From Curtobacterium pusillum (GTDB lineage Bacteria; Actinomycetota; Actinomycetes; Actinomycetales; Microbacteriaceae): a stretch of DNA of 64,000 nt. Of this stretch, positions 32,657-40,053 are shown in pieces. Every line of letters begins with the position of its first letter. Position 1 is the stretch's first letter. The position numbers and the translations under genes were made by a program. A model generated the notes under the pieces. It did not search any database, had not been told where the DNA came from, and worked only from the letters and a program-made list of their open reading frames with translations. The stretch is from NCBI RefSeq assembly GCF_013359865.1, contig NZ_JABMCE010000070.1:1-64000 (forward strand), given 5' to 3'.

Positions 32657-33913
32657 GTGGACATCACACTCATAGTCGTCCTGGTCATCGCGTTGGCCCT
32701 CTTCTTCGACTTCACAAACGGTTTTCACGACACCGCCAACGCGATGGCGACACCGATCGCCACCGGCGCGATGAAGCCCAAGGTGGCCGTCACGGTCGCG
32801 GCGGTGCTCAACCTCGTCGGTGCGTTCCTCAGCACCGCGGTGGCGACGTCGATCTCGCACGGCCTCATCAACGAGGGGCCGGGCGGTGTGGCGATCACAC
32901 CCGAGATGATCTTCGCCGGACTCATCGGCGCCGTGGTCTGGAACATGATCACGTGGCTGCGGGGGCTGCCGTCCTCGTCGTCGCACGCGCTGTTCGGCGG
33001 GCTGATCGGTGCGGCCATCGTCGGTGCCGGTTTCGACGCGGTGAACTACGCGGCCCTGCTGACCGTGGTGATCATCCCCGCCTTCCTCTCGCCCGTGATC
33101 GCGGCGCTGGTGTCCTTCCTCTCCACGCGGATCGCGTACCGGCTCACGAGGCGCCCGGTGTTCCCGAACGAGCGGGGCGGCTTCCGCATCGGGCAGATCT
33201 TCACCAGCTCGATGGTGTCGCTCGCGCACGGCACGAACGACGCGCAGAAGACGATGGGCGTCATCACGCTGACGCTCATCGCCTCCGGAGCGCAGTCGAC
33301 GGACCAGGGCGTGCAGTTCTGGGTCGTCGTCGCGTGTGCGCTCGCGATCGCGCTCGGCACGTACACCGGCGGCTGGCGCATCATCCGCACGCTCGGCTCG
33401 GGCATCACCGAGATCCGCGCGACGCAGGGCTTCGCGGCCGAGGCGTCCACCGCCGCGACGATCCTCGCGTCGAGCCACCTCGGCTTCGCGCTCTCCACCA
33501 CGCAGGTCTCCTCCGGGTCGATCATCGGCGCCGGTCTCGGTCGGCGCGGGTCGAAGATCCAGTGGTCCACCGCGGGCAAGATCGTCATCGCCTGGTTCAT
33601 CACGCTGCCGGCAGCGGCCGCGGTCGGCGCGGTCGCCTCGGGCATCGCCCGTCTCGGCGTCCTCGGGCTGGTGCTCGACACGCTCGTCGGTGCCGTCGTG
33701 ATCCTCGCTCTGTACCTGTGGTCGCTCCGCAAGCCGCACGAGCAGGCGGCCGCGATCGAGGTCGACGTCGCGGCCAACGCCGTGTTCACCCGCAAGGAGC
33801 TGCGCGACATGCAGCGCAAGAAGCGCGCCGAGACCGTTGCTGCTCGTCGTGCCGAGCTGAGCCGCGAGCGCACGCTCCGCCGCATGGCCGGCCGCAAGGG
33901 AGGTCGTCGCTGA
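32657..33913 (+). CDS. pit: PiT-family inorganic phosphate transporter
   Basis: Predicted 418 aa from GTG 32657. Two PiT signatures: DFTNGFHDTANAMATPIATG near residue 18 and a second SLAHGTNDAQKTMG near residue 195, with about ten membrane helices and a basic cytoplasmic tail. It is a proton-coupled carrier for metal-phosphate. AACACT ends 8 nt before the start and could be the -10. The GTTCACC-type direct repeats upstream suggest PhoP control. It overlaps the next gene by 1 bp (TGATG), so they form an operon. Confidence 0.93.
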   Translation: MDITLIVVLVIALALFFDFTNGFHDTANAMATPIATGAMKPKVAVTVAAVLNLVGAFLSTAVATSISHGLINEGPGGVAITPEMIFAGLIGAVVWNMITWLRGLPSSSSHALFGGLIGAAIVGAGFDAVNYAALLTVVIIPAFLSPVIAALVSFLSTRIAYRLTRRPVFPNERGGFRIGQIFTSSMVSLAHGTNDAQKTMGVITLTLIASGAQSTDQGVQFWVVVACALAIALGTYTGGWRIIRTLGSGITEIRATQGFAAEASTAATILASSHLGFALSTTQVSSGSIIGAGLGRRGSKIQWSTAGKIVIAWFITLPAAAAVGAVASGIARLGVLGLVLDTLVGAVVILALYLWSLRKPHEQAAAIEVDVAANAVFTRKELRDMQRKKRAETVAARRAELSRERTLRRMAGRKGGRR

Positions 33914-34209
33914 TGGGTATTGACTGGTTCGCGTTCCTGACCGTCGCCATCGTGTCGCTCGTCGGCGCGTGCTTCGTGGTCACCGTCTACTCGATCGGCC
34001 TCCGGTTCTGGAGCGCCGCCGACACCCGCGCCGGCAAGTACACCGTCAAGGACGACGGCACCGTCGGCCCGGCGACTGACGGCTTCCCGGTGCCGGGAGC
34101 GGCGAACCCCGCGATGCGCTGGTTCCGGTCGCTGTCGGTCGCCTGCTTCGTCGTGTCCGGCGCCGCCGTCCTCTACGGCATCTACCTCATCGTCCCGCAG
34201 TTCCACTGA
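33913..34209 (+). CDS. Small membrane protein downstream of pit
   Basis: Predicted 98 aa. Two hydrophobic helices (FLTVAIVSLVGACFVVTVYS and LSVACFVVSGAAVLYGIYLI) flank a hydrophilic loop with DTRAGKYTVKDDGT. It overlaps pit by one base (TGATG). Small membrane proteins commonly follow actinobacterial pit genes, implying an accessory role in phosphate uptake; that is inference. Its stop codon is inside the first unit of a 19-bp tandem repeat. Confidence 0.75.
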   Translation: MGIDWFAFLTVAIVSLVGACFVVTVYSIGLRFWSAADTRAGKYTVKDDGTVGPATDGFPVPGAANPAMRWFRSLSVACFVVSGAAVLYGIYLIVPQFH

Positions 34210-34260
34210 CGCGACCAGACGGCACTGAAGCGACCCGCGGGCACTGACGCGACCCGACGG
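34204..34260. repeat. 19-bp tandem repeat overlapping a stop codon
   Basis: Three units CACTGAMGCGACCMGMSGG at 34204-34222, 34223-34241 and 34242-34260. The first contains the TGA (34207-34209) of the small membrane protein gene. Confidence 0.88.
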
Positions 34261-34263
34261 GGC

Positions 34264-34299
34264 CTGGAGGCGCGGTTCCAGCCTGCACCGCGCCTCCAG
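34264..34299. repeat. Family A palindromic hairpin, copy 4
   Basis: Arms CTGGAGGCGCGGT (34264-34276) and its exact complement (34287-34299) follow directly on the 19-bp tandem repeat. Unlike most copies, it sits between two genes of the same direction. Confidence 0.85.
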
Positions 34300-34426
34300 T
34301 CCGTCCCATGGTCACGTCGCTGGCCGCGCGGACCGAGCAGGAGTCGCCGCACCCTCCGCGCACATCGCGGGCGGGCCGCGACGCGCCCGCCCGCGCCGCG
34401 GCCCGGCCCCGACCGGCCGGACGGGC

Positions 34427-34432
34427 TACCCT
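34427..34432 (+). promoter_or_regulatory. Leaderless -10 for aspA
   Basis: TACCCT, then 7 nt, then GTG 34440. Confidence 0.6.
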
Positions 34433-34439
34433 CGTGGGC

Positions 34440-35912
34440 GTGACCGGCAACGAAGCAGCACAGACCCGCACCGAGACCGATTCCCTGGGTTCGCGGGAGG
34501 TCCCAGCGGATGCGTACTGGGGCATCAACACCCTCCGCGCCCTGGAGAACTTCCCGATCGCCTCCGTGCCGATCGCCGTCTACCCGGACCTCATCGAGGC
34601 GCTCGCGACCGTGAAGCAGGCCGCAGCCCGGGCCAACAAGGCGATCGGCGTGCTCGATGCCGAGCGCGCCGACGCGATCGACCGGGCCGCGCAGGAGGTC
34701 CGCGACGGCGCCCTCCGCGAGCAGTTCGTCGTCGACATCGTGCAGGGCGGGGCCGGGACGAGCACGAACATGAACACGAACGAGGTGCTGGCGAACCGTG
34801 CCCTCGAGCTCCTGGGCCGCGACAAGGGTGACTACGCGTACCTGCACCCGATCGACCACGTGAACCGCAGCCAGTCGACGAACGACACGTACCCGACGAG
34901 CGTGAAGCTCGCGATGATCCTCGGGGTCCGGCGCCTCACCGACCAGCTGTCGCTGCTGTCCGACGCCTTCGCCGAGCGCGGGCGGGCCTTCGCCGACGTG
35001 CTGAAGATCGGGCGGACGCAGCTGCAGGACGCGGTGCCGATGACCCTCGGGCAGGAGTTCACGGGGTTCGCGCACACGATCCAGGAGGACGTCGTCCTGC
35101 TCCGCACGGTGATGCCGCTGCTCGCGGAGACGAACCTCGGCGCGACGGCGATCGGCACCGGCATCACCGCTGATCCGCAGTACCGCGACGAGGTCCGTCG
35201 GCAGCTCCAGGTCGCGAGCGGGCTCGACATCGTCACCGCGCCGGACCTGATCGAGGCGACGAGTGACGCCGGCGTCTTCATGACGCTGTCCGGCACGGTG
35301 AAGCGCAGCGCCGCGAAGCTCTCGAAGATCTGCAACGACCTGCGCCTCCTCGCGTCGGGGCCGCAGGCCGGCCTGGGGGAGATCACGCTGCCGGCTCGGC
35401 AGGCGGGGTCGTCGATCATGCCGGGCAAGGTCAACCCGGTGATCCCCGAGGTGGTGAACCAGATCGCGTTCGCGGTCGCCGGGGCGGACACCACGGTGAC
35501 GATGGCTGCCGAGGGCGGGCAGCTGCAGCTCAACGCCTTCGAGCCGATCATCGCCCACTCGATCCTGCAGTCGCTGCAGTGGATGGCGAGCGGGTGCGCG
35601 ACGCTCCGTGAGAACTGCGTCACCGGGATCGAGGCGAACGAGGCGAAGCTCGCGGCGCAGGTCGACACGAACGTCGGCGTCGTCACCGCCCTCACGCCGT
35701 ACATCGGGTACGCGGCCGCGGCGTCGATCGCGCACACGGCGTTGACGACCTCGACGCCGATCGCGACGCTCGTCACGGCGGCGGGGCTCATGGAGGAGGA
35801 CCAGGTGCAGCGGGTCCTGTCGCCGGCTCGTCTGTCGGGCATCGAGCTCGCCACGGGGGCGATCCCGGTCGTCACCGAGGAGATGCTGGACCGGGCCGCG
35901 CGCGAGCGCTGA
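34440..35912 (+). CDS. aspA: Aspartate ammonia-lyase
   Basis: Predicted 490 aa from GTG 34440. Aspartase/fumarase superfamily: GAGTSTNMNTNEVLANRALE, the HPIDHVNRSQSTNDTYPTS region, and the signature GSSIMPGKVNPVIPEVVNQ, which is closer to AspA than to class II fumarase. It interconverts aspartate with fumarate and ammonia. The longer upstream frame is Arg/Pro/Ala-rich and is rejected; TACCCT with 7-nt spacing supports 34440. No aspartate transporter is adjacent. Argininosuccinate lyase and fumarase are the main alternatives. Confidence 0.9.
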   Translation: MTGNEAAQTRTETDSLGSREVPADAYWGINTLRALENFPIASVPIAVYPDLIEALATVKQAAARANKAIGVLDAERADAIDRAAQEVRDGALREQFVVDIVQGGAGTSTNMNTNEVLANRALELLGRDKGDYAYLHPIDHVNRSQSTNDTYPTSVKLAMILGVRRLTDQLSLLSDAFAERGRAFADVLKIGRTQLQDAVPMTLGQEFTGFAHTIQEDVVLLRTVMPLLAETNLGATAIGTGITADPQYRDEVRRQLQVASGLDIVTAPDLIEATSDAGVFMTLSGTVKRSAAKLSKICNDLRLLASGPQAGLGEITLPARQAGSSIMPGKVNPVIPEVVNQIAFAVAGADTTVTMAAEGGQLQLNAFEPIIAHSILQSLQWMASGCATLRENCVTGIEANEAKLAAQVDTNVGVVTALTPYIGYAAAASIAHTALTTSTPIATLVTAAGLMEEDQVQRVLSPARLSGIELATGAIPVVTEEMLDRAARER

Positions 35913-35940
35913 GCGGCGCGGGGACCCGCGGACCCGCGGA

Positions 35941-36016
35941 CCCGCAAAACGCAACCTCGGCGGTTGCCCGCAGCGGTATACCCCTGCGAGTCACCGCCAC
36001 AGTTGCATTTTGCGGG
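35941..36016. repeat. Family D nested palindrome
   Basis: CCCGCAAAACGCAAC (35941-35955) and GTTGCATTTTGCGGG (36002-36016) pair with one mismatch. Inside lie GGCGGT/ACCGCC and a central GGTATACC (35975-35982). It fills the convergent gap between aspA and the YihY gene. Confidence 0.8.
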
Positions 36017-36058
36017 CGGCCGGGCCCGACGGGCGGCCGGCCGGACCCGCCGGGCGCG

Positions 36059-37138
36059 CTACGGCAGGGGCGTCTCGCCGACACGCACCTGCTGGGACAT
36101 CTCGCGCAGGTGCTGCTCGACGGGCGTCGGCTCCTCGTCGGACTCCCGCCGCGCCGCCGCGGTCCGGACGTGGTGGGCTGCGGCGATGTCCGCGTCGCGC
36201 CAACGGGCGAGCGTGAAGTTGCGCGTGACGTCCCGCAGCGGGAGCCGGATCGACTCGTCCGCCTCGATGCCGGCGAGCAGCTGCCGCATCCGGATCACCT
36301 CGGAGTCGAGCTCCCCGCCGACGACGAGCACGAAGTTCGAGATGTACAGGTACACGAGCAGCAGGATCCCGCCACCGAGCCACCCGTACGCCTTGTTCCC
36401 GCCGCCGATCGTCTCGACGTAGATCGCGAACCCCAGCGTCGCGAGCGCCCACGTCACGATCGCGAACGCGGCTCCGGCGGACACCCAGCGGAGCTGCGGC
36501 GTCTTCACGTTCGGCGTCGCGTAGTACAGCACGGCGACCATCACCACGAGGTCGACCGCGAGGACCGGCCACTTCACGACGTTCCACGCGTCGTCGATCC
36601 ACGGCGCCCAGTCCAGCTGCCGGATGACCGCGGCGGAGATCGTCGGCGTCCCGAGCAGGATCACGATCGCGATCGCCCCGCCGACCATGACCAGCAGCGT
36701 GACGAGGAGCATCATGCTGCGGAACTTCCAGATGCGCCGACCTTCCTCGACCTCGTACGCGGTGTTCATCGCCCGACCGAACGCCGTGGCGTACCCGGAC
36801 AGCGACCACAGCGTCAGGACGACGCCGATCGTGAAGCCGAGCCACGGGTTGTCGAGCGTGAGCAGCTGCCGGAGCGGGCTCTCGAGGTGCGCGGCGGTCT
36901 CGGGTCGCACGATGAAGCCGAGCACCTCGATGATGTCCGACAGGCTGTCGCCCTGCCGGTCGACGATCGAGAGCGCGGACACGACGGTGAGCGCGGTGGG
37001 GAAGACGGTGAGCAGCGCGAAGAACGTCAGCGACGCGGCCGCGTCGACGACGCGGTGCCGGATGACCGAGTGGTAGGTGCGACGGACGACGGCGCGGACT
37101 CCCGTCCGCTGGAGGTCGCGCGACGCGCTGTCCGGCAT
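36059..37138 (-). CDS. YihY/BrkB-family membrane protein
   Basis: Predicted 359 aa from ATG 37138 (MPDSASRDLQRTG). Six hydrophobic helices with the YihY hallmarks: RHRVVDAAASLTFFALLTVF at the first span, LGGGILLLVYLYISNFVLVV, and the following GGELDSEVIR. The C-terminal 70 residues are hydrophilic. Despite the old RNase BN label, these are membrane proteins of uncertain function. TACCGT with 7-nt spacing precedes the start; the longer upstream frame covers repeats and is rejected. Confidence 0.9.
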   Translation of the reverse strand: MPDSASRDLQRTGVRAVVRRTYHSVIRHRVVDAAASLTFFALLTVFPTALTVVSALSIVDRQGDSLSDIIEVLGFIVRPETAAHLESPLRQLLTLDNPWLGFTIGVVLTLWSLSGYATAFGRAMNTAYEVEEGRRIWKFRSMMLLVTLLVMVGGAIAIVILLGTPTISAAVIRQLDWAPWIDDAWNVVKWPVLAVDLVVMVAVLYYATPNVKTPQLRWVSAGAAFAIVTWALATLGFAIYVETIGGGNKAYGWLGGGILLLVYLYISNFVLVVGGELDSEVIRMRQLLAGIEADESIRLPLRDVTRNFTLARWRDADIAAAHHVRTAAARRESDEEPTPVEQHLREMSQQVRVGETPLP

Positions 37139-37145
37139 GCGTTGT

Positions 37146-37151
37146 ACGGTA
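37146..37151 (-). promoter_or_regulatory. Leaderless -10 for the YihY gene
   Basis: TACCGT on the minus strand, 7 nt before ATG 37138. Confidence 0.55.
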
Positions 37152-37167
37152 CCCGACACGTGCGGTC

Positions 37168-37203
37168 CTGGAGGCGCGGTGCGGGCCCGCGCCGCGCCTC
37201 CAG
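37168..37203. repeat. Family A palindromic hairpin, copy 5
   Basis: Arms CTGGAGGCGCGG (37168-37179) and its complement (37192-37203), in the 243-bp gap downstream of the MFS gene. Confidence 0.85.
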
Positions 37204-37255
37204 TCCGCCGTCCGGTCGCGTTCGTGCGCGTGCTGGTCGCGTTGGTGCCTGCGCA

Positions 37256-37320
37256 AGACACCGGTGTTCGCGCTCCGCGCCGCGGAACGCGGGTGTTCCA
37301 TGCATGAACACCGGTGTTCT
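37256..37320. repeat. Family C element, copy 2
   Basis: AGACACCGGTGTTCG (37256-37270) and GAACACCGGTGTTCT (37306-37320) bound a 65-bp element of the same design as 13383-13444. Confidence 0.8.
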
Positions 37321-37322
37321 GG

Positions 37323-37364
37323 GGAACCGGAACCAGAACCAGAACCAGAACCGGAACCGGCACC
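37323..37364. repeat. 6-bp tandem repeat (RGAACC), seven units
   Basis: GGAACC, GGAACC, AGAACC, AGAACC, AGAACC, GGAACC, GGCACC directly follow the family C element, 18 bp from the MFS stop. Confidence 0.88.
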
Positions 37365-37381
37365 GGGCGCGGGAGTCGCGG

Positions 37382-38704
37382 TCAGTTGGCGTGGGGGTGG
37401 CGGGCGTCGTAGCGGCGGAAGGACGGGACGAGGCGCAGGAGCAGCGCGACGAGCCCGATGATGAGCACGCCGCCGATGATCGGCGGGTACGCGATGCCTG
37501 CCGCGACGACGAGTCCCGCGTAGAGGTCGCCGACGCGCGGGCCACCGGTGACCACGACCGTGAAGATGCCCTGCAGGCGCCCGCGCATCCCGTCCGGCGC
37601 TGCGGCCTGCAGGATCGTGCCGCGGAACACCGCGCTGACGTTGTCGGCGCCGCCCGCCACCGCGAGGAAGAGCGCCGCGCCGCCGAGGGCCGGCAGGATC
37701 CCGACGTCGAAGGCCTCGCCGGAGCGTCCGCCGAGCGCGTGCGCGAACGCGATCACCACCCCGAACAGGGCGATCGCGCCGCCGTAGACGGTGATCGCCC
37801 AGCCGACCGCCTCGCCCTGGCGGCGGACGTGTCCGAGCGGCCCGGAGAACACGCTCGACACCAGCGCACCGATCGCGTAGGCGGCGGTGAGCGCCCCGAC
37901 CGTGACCGCTCCGCCGCCGATGACGAGCGCACCGATCGCGGGGAAGAGCACGCGCGGCTGGCCGAAGGTCATCGCGATGATGTCGAGCACGAACGTCATG
38001 GTGATGTTCCGGGACCTCCGGAGGAACCGCGCTCCCTCGACGAGCGAGCTCAGCCCGGGCCGCAGGGCGCCGTGCTCGGGCGCCATCCGCGGCAGCGTGA
38101 ACACCCCGAGGAACGCGCAGCTGAACAGCACCACGTCGATGGTGTACGTCGGGGCGAAGCCGACCGCGGCGATGAGGACACCGGCGACCGCGGGACCCAC
38201 CGTGACCTGGAGTCCGGCCGCGATCCCGCCGAGGGCGCTCGCCGCGGGCAGGAGGTCGACGCCCACGAGTCGGGGGACGATCGCGGCCCGGGAAGCGCCG
38301 TTCACGGTGGCCGCGACGGCGTTCACCGTGGCGAGGACGTACAGGAGCGCGACGCTGTGGAAACCGAGCCAGGCGTGCGTGGCGATGAGCGCGACCGCGA
38401 GCCAGGCGACGATCGCGGACCAGAGCGCGACGGTGCGGCGGTCGAACGCATCGGACAGCATGCCGCCGTACAGGCCCGCGGCGATCATCGGCACGAGGGC
38501 GATGACGCCGACGAGCGAGACCGCGAACGTCGAGTGCGTGATCTCGTAGACCTCGAGGCCGACGGCGACCGTGGTCATCTGGGTGCCGATGCCCGCGATG
38601 GCGGTACCGGCCCACAGGCGGGCGAAGGCGGGGGAGCGGCGGAGCGGGGTGAGGTCCGCGAGGAGTCGTCGTCGACGCTCGTCGGTCGGTGTGGATGATG
38701 TCAC
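37382..38704 (-). CDS. MFS transporter (EntS-like)
   Basis: Predicted 440 aa from GTG 38704. Twelve hydrophobic helices with the MFS loop 2-3 motif GGMLSDAFDRRTV and an EntS-like N-terminus (FARLWAGTAIAGIGTQMTTV). Members of this branch export siderophores, macrolides or other small molecules; nothing adjacent points to a substrate. CAGAAT is about 9 nt upstream of the start. The gap behind it holds three repeat types and no gene. Confidence 0.88.
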   Translation of the reverse strand: MTSSTPTDERRRRLLADLTPLRRSPAFARLWAGTAIAGIGTQMTTVAVGLEVYEITHSTFAVSLVGVIALVPMIAAGLYGGMLSDAFDRRTVALWSAIVAWLAVALIATHAWLGFHSVALLYVLATVNAVAATVNGASRAAIVPRLVGVDLLPAASALGGIAAGLQVTVGPAVAGVLIAAVGFAPTYTIDVVLFSCAFLGVFTLPRMAPEHGALRPGLSSLVEGARFLRRSRNITMTFVLDIIAMTFGQPRVLFPAIGALVIGGGAVTVGALTAAYAIGALVSSVFSGPLGHVRRQGEAVGWAITVYGGAIALFGVVIAFAHALGGRSGEAFDVGILPALGGAALFLAVAGGADNVSAVFRGTILQAAAPDGMRGRLQGIFTVVVTGGPRVGDLYAGLVVAAGIAYPPIIGGVLIIGLVALLLRLVPSFRRYDARHPHAN

Positions 38705-38750
38705 GGTGGAACCATTCTGGGGCCTGCGGGGCGCGGGCGGCGCCCTCTGG

Positions 38751-38756
38751 TTGACT
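38751..38756 (+). promoter_or_regulatory. Leaderless -10-like hexamer for the FKBP operon
   Basis: TTGACT, 7 nt before ATG 38764. Confidence 0.45.
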
Positions 38757-38763
38757 TGCCTGC

Positions 38764-39135
38764 ATGACTGACCTGAACAGCAAGCCCGAGTTCGACGCCC
38801 CCGAGGGCCCGGCCCCCACCGAGCTCGTGATCACCGACATCGTCGAGGGCTCCGGCGACGTGGCCAGCGCCGGCTCGACCGTCAAGGTGCACTACGCCGG
38901 AGTCGAGTACGAGACGGGCGAGGAGTTCGACAGCTCCTGGAACCGTGGCGAGCCGATCGACTTCCCGCTCGCGGCCCTCGTGCGCGGCTGGCAGGAGGGC
39001 ATCCCCGGCATGAAGGTCGGCGGGCGCCGCAAGCTCGTCGTCCCGCCGGAGCTCGCCTACGGGCCGGCCGGCGGCGGCCACTTCCTGTCCGGCAAGACCC
39101 TCATCTTCATCATCGACCTGCTCGGAGTCCGCTGA
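38764..39135 (+). CDS. FKBP-type peptidyl-prolyl isomerase
   Basis: Predicted 123 aa, one FKBP domain: VKVHYAGVEYETGEEFDSSW, PIDFPLAALVRGWQEGIPGM, GGRRKLVVPPELAYG and a final LIFIIDLLGV strand. There is no signal peptide, so it is cytosolic. It catalyses prolyl cis-trans isomerisation as a folding helper. Its stop overlaps the next ATG by one base (TGATG), making a two-gene operon with the aldo-keto reductase. Confidence 0.93.
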   Translation: MTDLNSKPEFDAPEGPAPTELVITDIVEGSGDVASAGSTVKVHYAGVEYETGEEFDSSWNRGEPIDFPLAALVRGWQEGIPGMKVGGRRKLVVPPELAYGPAGGGHFLSGKTLIFIIDLLGVR

Positions 39136-39971
39136 TGCAGGTCGGCGCCCCGACGATCGAGCTGAACGACGGCCACCGCTTCCCGGAGCTCGGCCTCGGT
39201 ACCTACGGCCTGAACGGCGACGAGGGTGCGGCGGCGATCGGCACGGCGATCACGAGCGGGTACCGCCTGCTCGACACCGCGCTGAACTACGGCAACGAGG
39301 ACGCCGTCGGGAAGGCCGTGCGCGAGTCGTCGGTCGTCCGGGAGGACCTCGTCGTCACGTCGAAGCTCCCCGGTCGTCACCACGGCTACGACGAAGCGCA
39401 CCGGTCGATCGACGAGACCCTGGGCAACCTCGGTCTCGACCACGTCGACCTGTACCTCATCCACTGGCCGAACCCGACGGTGGACAAGTTCGTGGACACC
39501 TGGAAGGCGTTCGTCGACCTCCGCGACAGCGGGAAGGTCCGCTCGATCGGCGTCTCGAACTTCACGCCCGAGCACCTCCACCGGATCGTCGACGCCACGG
39601 GTGTGGCACCGGCGGTGAACCAGGTCGAACTGCACCCGTACTTCCCCCAGGCGGCACTGCGGAAGGTGCACCAGGAGCTCGGCATCGTGACCGAGAGCTG
39701 GAGCCCCCTCGCGAAGCGGTCGGAGCTCCTCAGCGAGCAGCCGATCGTGGACGCGGCCGCCGCGCACGGGGTGTCCCCGGGGCAGGTCGTGCTCCGCTGG
39801 CACGTCCAGCTCGGCGCCGTCCCGGTGCCGAAGTCCGGCGATGCGGCACGGCAGCGCGAGAACCTCGACGTGTTCGGCTTCGAGCTGACCGACGACGAGG
39901 TGGCGGCGATCTCGGCCCTGGAGCGCGGCCGGCTGTGGGACGGCGACCCGGACACGCACGAAGAGATGTGA
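39135..39971 (+). CDS. Aldo-keto reductase
   Basis: Predicted 278 aa. Catalytic tetrad visible: Asp and Tyr in LLDTALNYGNE, Lys in VVTSKLPGRH, His in LYLIHWPNP. NADPH-site segment VPVPKSGDAARQRENLDVF. It resembles 2,5-diketo-gluconate reductase-type AKRs, which reduce aldehydes and ketones. It is coupled to the FKBP gene by a 1-bp overlap. Physiological substrate unknown. Confidence 0.92.
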   Translation: MQVGAPTIELNDGHRFPELGLGTYGLNGDEGAAAIGTAITSGYRLLDTALNYGNEDAVGKAVRESSVVREDLVVTSKLPGRHHGYDEAHRSIDETLGNLGLDHVDLYLIHWPNPTVDKFVDTWKAFVDLRDSGKVRSIGVSNFTPEHLHRIVDATGVAPAVNQVELHPYFPQAALRKVHQELGIVTESWSPLAKRSELLSEQPIVDAAAAHGVSPGQVVLRWHVQLGAVPVPKSGDAARQRENLDVFGFELTDDEVAAISALERGRLWDGDPDTHEEM

Positions 39972-40053
39972 CACCCGCCGCGGGACGCACCGCGGCAGCA
40001 CCCGTCGGGGCAGGGGGACTACACTGGGTTCCCCTGTTCCCGAAGGGTGGCGT

